A DNA stretch of 10,733 bases from Pseudomonadota bacterium (GTDB lineage Bacteria; Pseudomonadota; Gammaproteobacteria; Burkholderiales; Burkholderiaceae_D), in contig JAEZVM010000004.1 in NCBI GenBank assembly GCA_023420795.1, positions 1-10,733 on the forward strand, in the 5' to 3' direction. The translations under genes were made by a program, and so were the position numbers. This document shows, in pieces, positions 1 to 5,898 of the stretch. The notes under the pieces are model-generated. The model did no database searches and was not told where the DNA came from. It saw only the letters and a program-made list of their open reading frames with translations. Numbering within the stretch: the first letter of the stretch is position 1; each line of letters opens with the position of its first letter.

Positions 1-101
1 GACTTCACACGCTCCCCGCGCACCCGTGCATATCCGTAGCCGAGGCCGATGATGATAAAGACCGGCAGGATGATGCCGAGGATGCGTTCAAACACTTGCA
101 T
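1..101 (-). CDS. AEC-family (auxin efflux carrier type) transporter, N-terminal fragment
   Basis: This is the first 33 codons of a minus-strand gene that continues past the left edge. It begins with ATG (complement of 99-101) and reads MQVFERILGIILPVFIII, then GLGYGYARVRGERVK. That is one hydrophobic N-terminal membrane helix ending in a Gly/Tyr-rich stretch and a basic loop. The pattern (I-x-P-V-F-x-x-x-x-x-G-Y) resembles the start of bacterial AEC permeases, which export small organic anions such as malate or malonate across the inner membrane. A weak purine-rich GAAAG lies about 8 bases before the ATG. The gene lies 79 bp downstream of the antiporter on the same strand, so the two could be co-transcribed, although a separate -10-like hexamer sits in the gap. 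With only 33 residues visible, the family call is tentative and no substrate can be assigned. Confidence 0.55.
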   Translation of the reverse strand, partial: MQVFERILGIILPVFIIIGLGYGYARVRGERVK

Positions 102-130
102 GTCGCGTACTTTCGAAGTGAGGCTTCAGA

Positions 131-136
131 ATTGTA
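131..136 (-). promoter_or_regulatory. Possible -10 hexamer for the AEC transporter gene
   Basis: Read on the minus strand this is TACAAT, five of six matches to the sigma-70 -10 consensus. It lies about 30 bases before the ATG at 101, which would give a leader of roughly 23 bases. No good -35 hexamer is present at 16-18 bp spacing, so this is only a candidate. It would give the transporter expression independent of the upstream antiporter gene. Confidence 0.22.
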
Positions 137-180
137 GCGACCTATGCTCGATCATGCTTCCGCAGGGAAAGTAGATGAAA

Positions 181-2166
181 TTATTTCAGCAATCGTTCTT
201 CAGCGCGCGCCACAGCTTCGGTTGCGCCGCGCAGCACGACGATATCGCCCACCTGCAGAATCGTATCCGGCTCAAGCTTTATTCGGCTCTTGCCTCGCCG
301 CACAGCCGTCACTTCCGAGCCGGCCTCCGCGAGCCCCAAAGCGGAGAGCGGCTTGCCAACAGCTCTGGCACCTTCTGTCAGCACCACCGAATGCAATCGC
401 ACGTGCATATGCTCCGGGTCATCATGCGTATCGCTGGCTCCATGGAAGTAGCCTCGCAGTGATGCATAGCGCTCGTCGCGTGCCGCCTGCACGCGGTGCA
501 CCACTCGCCGCAACGGCACACCCAGCAGCACCAGCGCATGCGAAGCCAGCATCAGGCTGCCTTCGATCGCTTCCGGCACCACCTCCGCCGCTCCTGCTTC
601 GCGCAATTTGTCAAGGTCGGTATCGTCATGGCTGCGCACGATCACCGGCAGAGCCGGCGCCAACTCATGCGTAAAATGCAACACCTTCAACGCAGACGGG
701 GTACTGGCATAAGTCACGACCAGTGCAGCGGCACGATGGATGCCTGCCGCAACCAGGCTTTCGCGTCGCGCAGCATCACCATACGACACATGGGCGCCGG
801 CCGCCTGCGCTTCCCGCACCCGGTCGGGATCGAGGTCGAGCGCATGATAGGCAATTCCCTCTTCCTCAAGCAGCTTGGCAAGGCTTTGTCCGCTGCGGCC
901 GAAACCGGCGATCAGCACATGCTTTTGCGTACTCATCGTGCGGCTGGCAATCTGAGTCAATGCCAGCGACTGCATCATCCATTCATTGGCCGACAGTTTC
1001 ATCACGATGGCATCGGACTTCGCGATGATGAACGGCGCAGCCAGCATCGACAGCACCATCGACGCCAGAATCAGCTGGATCAGCAACGGGTCCATCAACT
1101 TCAGTCCGCCAGCCTGATTCAGCAGTACGAAGCCGAACTCGCCCGCCTGCGCCAGCGAGAGGCCGGTACGCAGGGCGACACCCGGGGATGCTCCAAACAG
1201 CCGGGCCAGCATCCCGATCAGCGCAAATTTCAGCAACACCGGTGCAGTCAGCAACAACAGCACCAGCCACCAGTTGTCGAGCACCAGACGGACATTGAGC
1301 AGCATCCCGACGGTAATGAAGAACAGGCCGAGCAGCACGTCGCGAAATGACTTGATGTCTTCTTCCACCTGATGCTTGTATTCGGTCTCCGAAATCAGCA
1401 TGCCGGCAACGAAAGCGCCAAGAGCCAGCGACAGGCCGGCAATCTCGGTGATCCAGGCTGCGCCAAGCGTGATCAGCAGCAGGTTCAGCATGAACAACTC
1501 TTGCGAACGACGCCTGGCCACGATATGAAACCAGCTGCGCATCAGGCGCTGCCCGATCACAAGTAGCAACACAAGCACGATTCCCGCCTTCATCGTGGCG
1601 AGCGCGAGTGTCGCAAGCAAGTCGTCCGGGTTCTTTGCCAGCGCAGGAATCAGAATCAGCAGAGGTACGACGGCCAGATCCTGGAACAGCAGGATGCCGA
1701 AAATCTGCTGGCCATGCGGACTTTCCAGCTCCAGCCGCTCCGTCAGCAGCTTGGATACGATTGCAGTGGAAGACATTGCCAGCGCACCGCCGAGTGCGAA
1801 GGCGGCGCGCCAGCTGATATCGGTAAGCTGTGGCAGCAGATACGCCATCAGCCAGCCGAAAAGCATCGTAACGGCTATTGTGAGCAGAACCTGCGCCATG
1901 CCAAGTCCGAATACGGTACGCCGCATCGATACCAGCTTTGGCAGCGAGAATTCCAGTCCGATCGAGAACATCAGGAACACCACGCCGAATTCGGCCAGCG
2001 TATGCGTGGTCTGGTTCTCTTCGGCCAAACCGAGCCCGTGCGGCCCGATCACGATACCGACGAGCAGGTAACCGAGCATCGGCGGCAAATGCAGCATGCG
2101 GAATGCCACCACGCCGAGCACTGCGGAGCCAAGCAGGATAAGCGTCAGTTCAAGAGCCGAAAACAT
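181..2166 (-). CDS. CPA2-family monovalent cation:proton antiporter with RCK_N and RCK_C domains (KefB/KefC/YbaL-like)
   Basis: This inner-membrane protein of 661 residues belongs to the family that exchanges K+ or Na+ for protons. Residues 1 to about 385 form the Na+/H+ exchanger core of a dozen or so hydrophobic helices. The core includes the GYLLVGIVIGPHGLGL segment (32-47), the conserved FQDLAVVP motif (161-168, with Gln162 and Asp163 at the presumed ion site) and ALGAFVAGMLIS (248-259). A Rossmann-type RCK_N (TrkA-N) domain starts near 415 with the nucleotide-binding motif GFGRSG (421-426), followed by the acidic strand end HALDLD (441-446). A TrkA-C-like domain occupies about 585-661. 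E. coli KefB and KefC are shorter and lack TrkA-C, and no kefF/kefG quinone reductase gene lies alongside, so glutathione gating should not be assumed. The ATG start puts the first helix at the N-terminus. No clear Shine-Dalgarno sequence precedes it. The gene diverges from kdsD. Confidence 0.88.
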   Translation of the reverse strand: MFSALELTLILLGSAVLGVVAFRMLHLPPMLGYLLVGIVIGPHGLGLAEENQTTHTLAEFGVVFLMFSIGLEFSLPKLVSMRRTVFGLGMAQVLLTIAVTMLFGWLMAYLLPQLTDISWRAAFALGGALAMSSTAIVSKLLTERLELESPHGQQIFGILLFQDLAVVPLLILIPALAKNPDDLLATLALATMKAGIVLVLLLVIGQRLMRSWFHIVARRRSQELFMLNLLLITLGAAWITEIAGLSLALGAFVAGMLISETEYKHQVEEDIKSFRDVLLGLFFITVGMLLNVRLVLDNWWLVLLLLTAPVLLKFALIGMLARLFGASPGVALRTGLSLAQAGEFGFVLLNQAGGLKLMDPLLIQLILASMVLSMLAAPFIIAKSDAIVMKLSANEWMMQSLALTQIASRTMSTQKHVLIAGFGRSGQSLAKLLEEEGIAYHALDLDPDRVREAQAAGAHVSYGDAARRESLVAAGIHRAAALVVTYASTPSALKVLHFTHELAPALPVIVRSHDDTDLDKLREAGAAEVVPEAIEGSLMLASHALVLLGVPLRRVVHRVQAARDERYASLRGYFHGASDTHDDPEHMHVRLHSVVLTEGARAVGKPLSALGLAEAGSEVTAVRRGKSRIKLEPDTILQVGDIVVLRGATEAVARAEERLLK

Positions 2167-2278
2167 TCGTCAGGGAACAAGGATCAAAACGGGAACGGGA
2201 TGGTCGAAAGCTGCTGTTTGCCGGCAGAGAGTCAAAAACTGCGCTGCGACGGCGGAGCTGCTGCCGAAACGTCCCCGG

Positions 2279-2306
2279 AAATTATTGTTCTGCCAAGTCA
2301 TTTCAA
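2279..2306 (-). promoter_or_regulatory. Candidate sigma-70 promoter for the antiporter gene
   Basis: On the minus strand, TTGAAA (2306-2301) matches the -35 consensus at five of six positions. It is followed after 16 bp by TAATTT (2284-2279), which matches the -10 at only three positions. Transcription would start near 2272 and leave a leader of about 105 bases before the ATG at 2166. Between them lies a weak 6-bp inverted repeat (CGGCAG at 2222-2227, CTGCCG at 2261-2266), which is not compelling as a regulatory structure. The 243-bp intergenic region must hold the divergent promoters for both the antiporter and kdsD. This is the best-looking minus-strand candidate in it. Confidence 0.28.
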
Positions 2307-2397
2307 CAGCTCTCTATGCATCATTTGCGCCGCCAGGAATGAACGGCTGATGCAGATTTTGCTATGACTGGCAGATTTTTTGCTTTCTCAATTCGTT

Positions 2398-2403
2398 TAT
2401 ACT
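2398..2403 (+). promoter_or_regulatory. Candidate -10 hexamer for kdsD, placed so that the transcript may be leaderless
   Basis: TATACT matches the sigma-70 -10 consensus at five of six positions and lies in an AT-rich stretch. No recognisable -35 is present at 16-18 bp, where the sequence is a run of T. Only six bases (2404-2409) separate the hexamer from the ATG of kdsD at 2410. If the element is used, transcription would begin at or next to the start codon. The region before the ATG also lacks a Shine-Dalgarno sequence. The alternative is a more distal promoter with a leader poor in ribosome-binding signals. Confidence 0.33.
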
Positions 2404-2409
2404 TCCCGC

Positions 2410-3438
2410 ATGAGTGTACCCGATCAAAAAACCCCGCCGAAAGCATTTGATGCAAAAACTGCACAACGCGCGCTCCAGCTTGCGCGCGATACGCTGCAGA
2501 TCGAAGCCGATGCCATCCTCGCCCTAAAAAACCGGCTGTCCGACAGCCCGGACGACAGCTTTGCCCAGGCAGTCGCTCTGCTCCTGCAGGGCGGCGGTCG
2601 TGTCGTCGTATCCGGCATCGGCAAGTCCGGACACATCGCTCGCAAGATTGCCGCCACGCTTGCCTCGACCGGCACACCGGCGCTGTTCGTCCACGCGGCG
2701 GAAGCGCTTCACGGCGATCTTGGCATGATTACTGAACAGGACGTGCTGATTGCGATTTCCAATTCCGGTGAAGCAGCCGAATTCCTGTCCATCGTCCCGA
2801 TCATCCGGCGCATGGGCGCCAAGCTGATCGCGATTACCGGCAATGAATCCTCACGCCTGGCCAAACTGGCCGATATTCATCTGAATGCACGCGTCGATAA
2901 GGAAGCCTGCCCGCTGAATCTGGCGCCCACAGCCAGCACCACTGTCACTCTCGCTCTCGGCGACGCGCTCGCCGTCGCCTTGCTTGATGCACGCGGCTTT
3001 CGCGAGGATGACTTTGCCCGGTCACATCCTGGCGGCGCACTTGGTCGCCGCTTGCTGACACACGTGCGCGACGTCATGCGCAGCGGCGACGCGGTTCCCG
3101 CAGTCACTGCAGATGTTTCGCTGCCGACCGCCCTGCTCGAAATCACGAAGAAGGGCATGGCAATGACGGCAGTTGTGGACGGCGAAAACAGAGCAATTGG
3201 CGTCTTTACGGATGGCGACCTGCGCCGTCTGATTGAGACGGCGCAAGATTTCGGCAAGCTGAAAATGGCCGACGTGATGCACGCCAACCCGCGCACTATC
3301 GGTCCGGACCAGCTGGCGGTCGATGCGGTCGAGCTGATGGAACAGTTCCGCATCAACCAGCTGCTGGTGGCCGATGCCGATGGCAAGCTGGTCGGCGCCT
3401 TGCATATTCATGATCTCACGCGGGCGAAGGTAATCTGA
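2410..3438 (+). CDS. kdsD: Arabinose-5-phosphate isomerase (KpsF/GutQ/KdsD family)
   Basis: This cytoplasmic enzyme interconverts ribulose 5-phosphate and arabinose 5-phosphate, the first committed step towards Kdo in LPS. The 342-residue protein fits the family (E. coli KdsD has 328). An SIS sugar-isomerase domain spans about 45-185, with GIGKSG (69-74), AEALHGDLG (97-105) and the phosphate-binding ISNSGE (116-121). The family motif SHPGGALGRRLL follows at 205-216, and its His206 corresponds to the conserved catalytic-region histidine. Two CBS domains follow (about 218-275 and 286-342), containing GVFTDGDLRR (264-273). The ATG at 2410 is preferred. An in-frame TTG at 2380 would add ten residues (LSQFVYTSR after the initiator), which include the region of the putative -10 box and do not look like family sequence. 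This is the first gene of the Kdo/Lpt operon. Its TGA overlaps the kdsC ATG by one base. Confidence 0.95.
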   Translation: MSVPDQKTPPKAFDAKTAQRALQLARDTLQIEADAILALKNRLSDSPDDSFAQAVALLLQGGGRVVVSGIGKSGHIARKIAATLASTGTPALFVHAAEALHGDLGMITEQDVLIAISNSGEAAEFLSIVPIIRRMGAKLIAITGNESSRLAKLADIHLNARVDKEACPLNLAPTASTTVTLALGDALAVALLDARGFREDDFARSHPGGALGRRLLTHVRDVMRSGDAVPAVTADVSLPTALLEITKKGMAMTAVVDGENRAIGVFTDGDLRRLIETAQDFGKLKMADVMHANPRTIGPDQLAVDAVELMEQFRINQLLVADADGKLVGALHIHDLTRAKVI

Positions 3439-3965
3439 TGCATCCGGATGCAATCTCACGGGCCGCACGCGTCAGGCTCATGATTTTCGATGTCGATGGC
3501 ATCCTGACCGACGGCAGCCTGCATTACGGTCCGGACGGCGAAAGCATCAAGACCTTCAATGTGCTGGACGGGCACGGCATCAAGCTGCTACAGCAATCCG
3601 GCGTCGCGACCGCCATCATCAGCGCCCGCAAATCCGACATCGTGGCGCGGCGCGCCGCCGATCTTGGGATTCGCCATCTCCATCAGGGCGTGCATGACAA
3701 GCGCGTTGCGTTCGAGGAATTGCTGGCGCATACAGGCGTCGGTGCGGATGCCTGCGGCTTCGTCGGCGACGATGTGATCGATTTGCCGATCCTGCTTCGG
3801 GTCGGCTTTGCTGCCAGTGTGCCGAACGGGCATCCGGAAGTGCGCTCGCGCGTGCATTACGTCACGAGCGCATCGGGTGGCCGCGGCGCTGCGCGGGAGC
3901 TGTGCGATTTCATCCTGCAGGCGCAAGGCAATTACGAGGCGGCACTGGCGCCGTATCTGTCATGA
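3438..3965 (+). CDS. kdsC: 3-deoxy-D-manno-octulosonate 8-phosphate phosphatase (KdsC)
   Basis: This HAD-superfamily phosphatase hydrolyses Kdo 8-phosphate to Kdo in the cytoplasm, before activation by KdsB. The protein has 175 residues, close to the usual size of this cap-less, tetrameric family. HAD motif I is FDVDGILTDG (17-26, nucleophile Asp18 and acid/base Asp20). Motif II is ISARKS (61-66, Ser62). Motif III is the lysine in VHDKRV (Lys88). Motif IV is GFVGDDVIDLPIL (107-119, Mg2+-binding Asp111 and Asp112). The start codon overlaps the kdsD stop as TGATG. A good Shine-Dalgarno sequence, GAAGG, at 3426-3430 lies inside the end of kdsD, 7 bases before the ATG. The 3' end overlaps lptC by four bases (ATGA), so expression is probably coupled. 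The pairing with kdsD and lptC matches the well-known gene order of E. coli. Confidence 0.96.
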   Translation: MHPDAISRAARVRLMIFDVDGILTDGSLHYGPDGESIKTFNVLDGHGIKLLQQSGVATAIISARKSDIVARRAADLGIRHLHQGVHDKRVAFEELLAHTGVGADACGFVGDDVIDLPILLRVGFAASVPNGHPEVRSRVHYVTSASGGRGAARELCDFILQAQGNYEAALAPYLS

Positions 3966-4555
3966 ACGACGCGCGCACGGCCAGGCGATTTCGCCTGGCG
4001 GTGATTCTGTCGCTACTGAGCGCGCTGGCCCTCGGGAGCTTCTGGCTGTTCGAAGTCATGCGTCGCGCCACCGACGGGACGACGCAGGATGCAAAGCGAA
4101 CGGAGCCGGATTTCTATGTCGAGAATTTCAGCTACATCAAGATTTCATCCACGGGCAAGGCGCAATACCATATCTCCGGCACCCGGCTGACGCACAATCC
4201 GCAAGACGATTCGTATGACATCACCTTGCCAGTCGTCAGAAACGTTCGCGGCGAGGAGCCGCCAATCACGATACGGTCCGAGCGCGCAACGGTAAACAAC
4301 GACAACAGCCAGCTGCATCTGTATGACAACGTGCATATGGACCGTCCTCCTTCGTCGCAGAATGAGCCCTTGCATGTGACGTCGGAATACATGCTGGTGT
4401 TGCCGGACGACGATATCGTCAAGACGGACAAACCGGTTCAAATCACTCTGGGCAATTCAACGCTTACCGGTACCGGCATGCTGGCAAACAATGCAACGCG
4501 CGAACTTCATTTGGCGAGCAATGTTCATGGCACGTATCAAGCTCCGGCGCGCTAA
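3962..4555 (+). CDS. lptC: LPS export system protein LptC
   Basis: LptC is a bitopic inner-membrane protein that passes LPS from the LptB2FG extractor to the periplasmic LptA bridge. The protein has 197 residues (E. coli LptC has 191). A short basic cytoplasmic N-terminus (RTARRFR) is followed by one membrane helix (about 12-31). A periplasmic beta-jellyroll domain of the LptC family then runs from about 48 to 190. It begins PDFYVENFSYIKISSTGKA and contains GTRLTHNPQDDSYDI (73-87) and a C-terminal GTGMLANNATRELHL (170-184) typical of the fold. The ATG at 3962 overlaps the kdsC stop as ATGA and has no Shine-Dalgarno sequence of its own, which fits translational re-initiation. Upstream in-frame codons could extend the ORF but would add kdsC-overlapping, unrelated sequence. 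Sequence identity in this family is generally low, and the call leans on both the fold pattern and the position. Confidence 0.93.
   Translation: MNDARTARRFRLAVILSLLSALALGSFWLFEVMRRATDGTTQDAKRTEPDFYVENFSYIKISSTGKAQYHISGTRLTHNPQDDSYDITLPVVRNVRGEEPPITIRSERATVNNDNSQLHLYDNVHMDRPPSSQNEPLHVTSEYMLVLPDDDIVKTDKPVQITLGNSTLTGTGMLANNATRELHLASNVHGTYQAPAR
4502..4529 (+). promoter_or_regulatory. Possible sigma-E-like promoter element inside the 3' end of lptC
   Basis: GAACTT at 4502-4507 is an exact match to the core of the sigma-E (RpoE) -35 consensus. Seventeen bases later, TCATG (4525-4529) is a poor match to the -10 consensus TCTGA/TCTAA. In E. coli the lptAB genes have a sigma-E-responsive promoter within lptC, so the position is suggestive. 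The weak -10 and the fact that one 6-mer can occur by chance keep confidence low. A start near 4535 would give lptA a leader of about 55 bases. Confidence 0.18.
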
Positions 4556-4590
4556 TTCAATATAACTTGGTGCATTCTTCGAGATCTTTC

Positions 4591-5139
4591 ATGAAACGTT
4601 TTCTGTTGTTGCTATTGATACTGAGCGTCGCCGTAACCGGCAGCGTGCATGCAGAAAAGGCAGATGCCGACAAGCCGACCAATGTTGAAGCCGACCAGAT
4701 GGCATATGACGATGTCAAGCAGATCAACACCTTTACCGGCAACGTGGTGCTGACACGCGGTACGCTGATCATGCGCGCACACAAGATGATCGTGACGCAG
4801 GACCCTCAAGGCTATCAGTTCGCCACGCTGCTGGCCCCGGCTGGCGGACTGGCGACATTCCGGCAGAAGCGCGACGCCGGCCCCAATCAATGGGTGGAGG
4901 GCCATGCGGAACGTATCGAATACGATGGCAAGACGGAGATCGTCAAGTTGTTTTCCAGGGCCATGATCCGGCGCCTGGAAGGCGACAAGCCGACCGACGA
5001 GGTCGAAGGCGAGTTCATTTCCTATGACAGCCGCGCGGAGTTCTTCACCGTCAACAACACGCCATCTGGCCAAAGCAAGCCGGGCGGCGGACGCATCAAG
5101 GCGGTGATCCAGCCGCGCACGGAATCAAAGGAAAAATGA
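4591..5139 (+). CDS. lptA: LPS transport periplasmic bridge protein LptA
   Basis: LptA oligomerises in the periplasm to form the bridge on which LPS moves from LptC to LptD. From the ATG at 4591 the protein has 182 residues (E. coli LptA has 185). It starts with a Sec signal peptide: a basic MKR, a leucine-rich core, and a probable cleavage after VHA (residue 21). The OstA/LptA domain covers about 28-145, starting at KPTNVEADQMAYDDVKQI and including INTFTGNVVLTRGTLIMRA (45-63). The tail is hydrophilic and rich in Lys and Glu. Upstream TTG (4567) and GTG (4570) codons are in frame, but they would put seven or eight polar residues before the signal peptide. GAGA at 4581-4584, six bases before the ATG, supports the chosen start. 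The gap from lptC is 35 bp, the only notable gap in the kdsD-lptB segment. The stop is one base before the lptB start. Confidence 0.95.
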   Translation: MKRFLLLLLILSVAVTGSVHAEKADADKPTNVEADQMAYDDVKQINTFTGNVVLTRGTLIMRAHKMIVTQDPQGYQFATLLAPAGGLATFRQKRDAGPNQWVEGHAERIEYDGKTEIVKLFSRAMIRRLEGDKPTDEVEGEFISYDSRAEFFTVNNTPSGQSKPGGGRIKAVIQPRTESKEK

Positions 5140-5140
5140 C

Positions 5141-5881
5141 ATGGCAAGTACCCTGGTCGTCCGCGGCTTGCAGAAGAGTTACGGCAAACGTCAGGTAGTG
5201 CACGATGTCTCGCTGCATGTGGAAAGCGGCGAAGTGGTCGGCCTGCTCGGCCCCAATGGCGCGGGCAAGACCACGTCGTTCTACATGATCGTCGGCCTGG
5301 TGCCGTCGGACGCAGGCGAAATCGACCTGAATGGCGCTGCGATTTCGCGCATGCCGATCCATCGCCGCGCGATGCTCGGCCTGTCGTATCTGCCGCAGGA
5401 AGCGTCGGTATTCCGCAAGCTGACCGTGGAAGACAATATCCGCGCGGTGCTGGAACTGCAGCGGGTGGATGGCAAGCCACTGACGAAACCGGAGATCGAC
5501 AAGCGCCTGAATGCGCTGCTGGCCGACCTGCAGATTGAAAGGCTGCGCGAGAATCAGGCGCTGTCACTGTCGGGCGGCGAGCGGCGGCGTGTGGAAATCG
5601 CACGCGCACTCGCAACCAATCCTCGCTTCGTGCTGCTGGACGAACCGTTCGCCGGCGTCGACCCGATCGCGGTGATCGAGATCCAGCGCATCGTGCGCTT
5701 CCTCAAGGAGCGCGGTATCGGCGTATTGATTACCGATCACAACGTGCGCGAAACCCTTGGGATTTGCGACCGCGCCTATATCATCAATCAGGGATCGGTT
5801 CTCGCCAGCGGCCGCCCGGACGACATCATTGCGAACGAATCGGTGCGGCGCGTATATTTGGGTGAGCACTTCCGGATGTAG
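5141..5881 (+). CDS. lptB: LPS export ABC transporter ATP-binding protein LptB
   Basis: LptB is the cytoplasmic ATPase that dimerises under LptF/LptG and powers LPS extraction from the inner membrane. The 246-residue protein shows every ABC landmark: Walker A GPNGAGKT (37-44), Q-loop SYLPQE (82-87, Gln86), signature LSGGE (143-147), Walker B FVLLDEP (163-169, with catalytic Glu168), D-loop AGVDP (171-175) and switch His200 in ITDHNVRET. The C-terminal INQGSVLASGRPDDII and RRVYLGEHFRM are characteristic of LptB rather than other small ABC ATPases. AAAGGA at 5127-5132, inside the end of lptA, lies eight bases before the ATG and is a good Shine-Dalgarno sequence. Only one base separates the lptA stop from the start. 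The gene is followed after 17 bp by rpoN. The lptF and lptG permease genes are not in this window and are usually elsewhere. Confidence 0.98.
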   Translation: MASTLVVRGLQKSYGKRQVVHDVSLHVESGEVVGLLGPNGAGKTTSFYMIVGLVPSDAGEIDLNGAAISRMPIHRRAMLGLSYLPQEASVFRKLTVEDNIRAVLELQRVDGKPLTKPEIDKRLNALLADLQIERLRENQALSLSGGERRRVEIARALATNPRFVLLDEPFAGVDPIAVIEIQRIVRFLKERGIGVLITDHNVRETLGICDRAYIINQGSVLASGRPDDIIANESVRRVYLGEHFRM

Positions 5882-5898
5882 GGAAGAATCAGACAGGC

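Noticed and set aside
496..1350. Open reading frame of 284 codons on the plus strand, antisense to the antiporter
   Set aside because: The translation is rich in His, Gln and Arg with no domain or membrane pattern, as expected for a shadow of a GC3-rich gene. The opposite-strand antiporter is unambiguous over the same bases.
1714..2367. Open reading frame of 217 codons running from inside the antiporter into the intergenic region on the plus strand
   Set aside because: Most of it is antisense to conserved membrane helices, its composition is Gln/Arg/His-rich, and it has no plausible Shine-Dalgarno sequence. It ends just before the kdsD promoter region.
2380..2409. Upstream TTG start that would extend KdsD by ten residues
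   Set aside because: The extension does not resemble the family N-terminus, has no Shine-Dalgarno sequence and would cover the putative -10 hexamer.
2167..2409. Riboswitch or small RNA in the divergent intergenic region
   Set aside because: Only weak 6-bp inverted repeats were found, with no conserved riboswitch-like architecture and no terminator on either strand.
2877..3386. Minus-strand open reading frame of 169 codons opposite kdsD
   Set aside because: Ser/Arg/Ala-rich shadow of the kdsD CBS-domain region, with no recognisable features.
5022..5615. Minus-strand open reading frame of 197 codons opposite lptA/lptB
   Set aside because: Arg/Pro/Ser-rich antisense frame over a region where LptB motifs are fully conserved on the plus strand.
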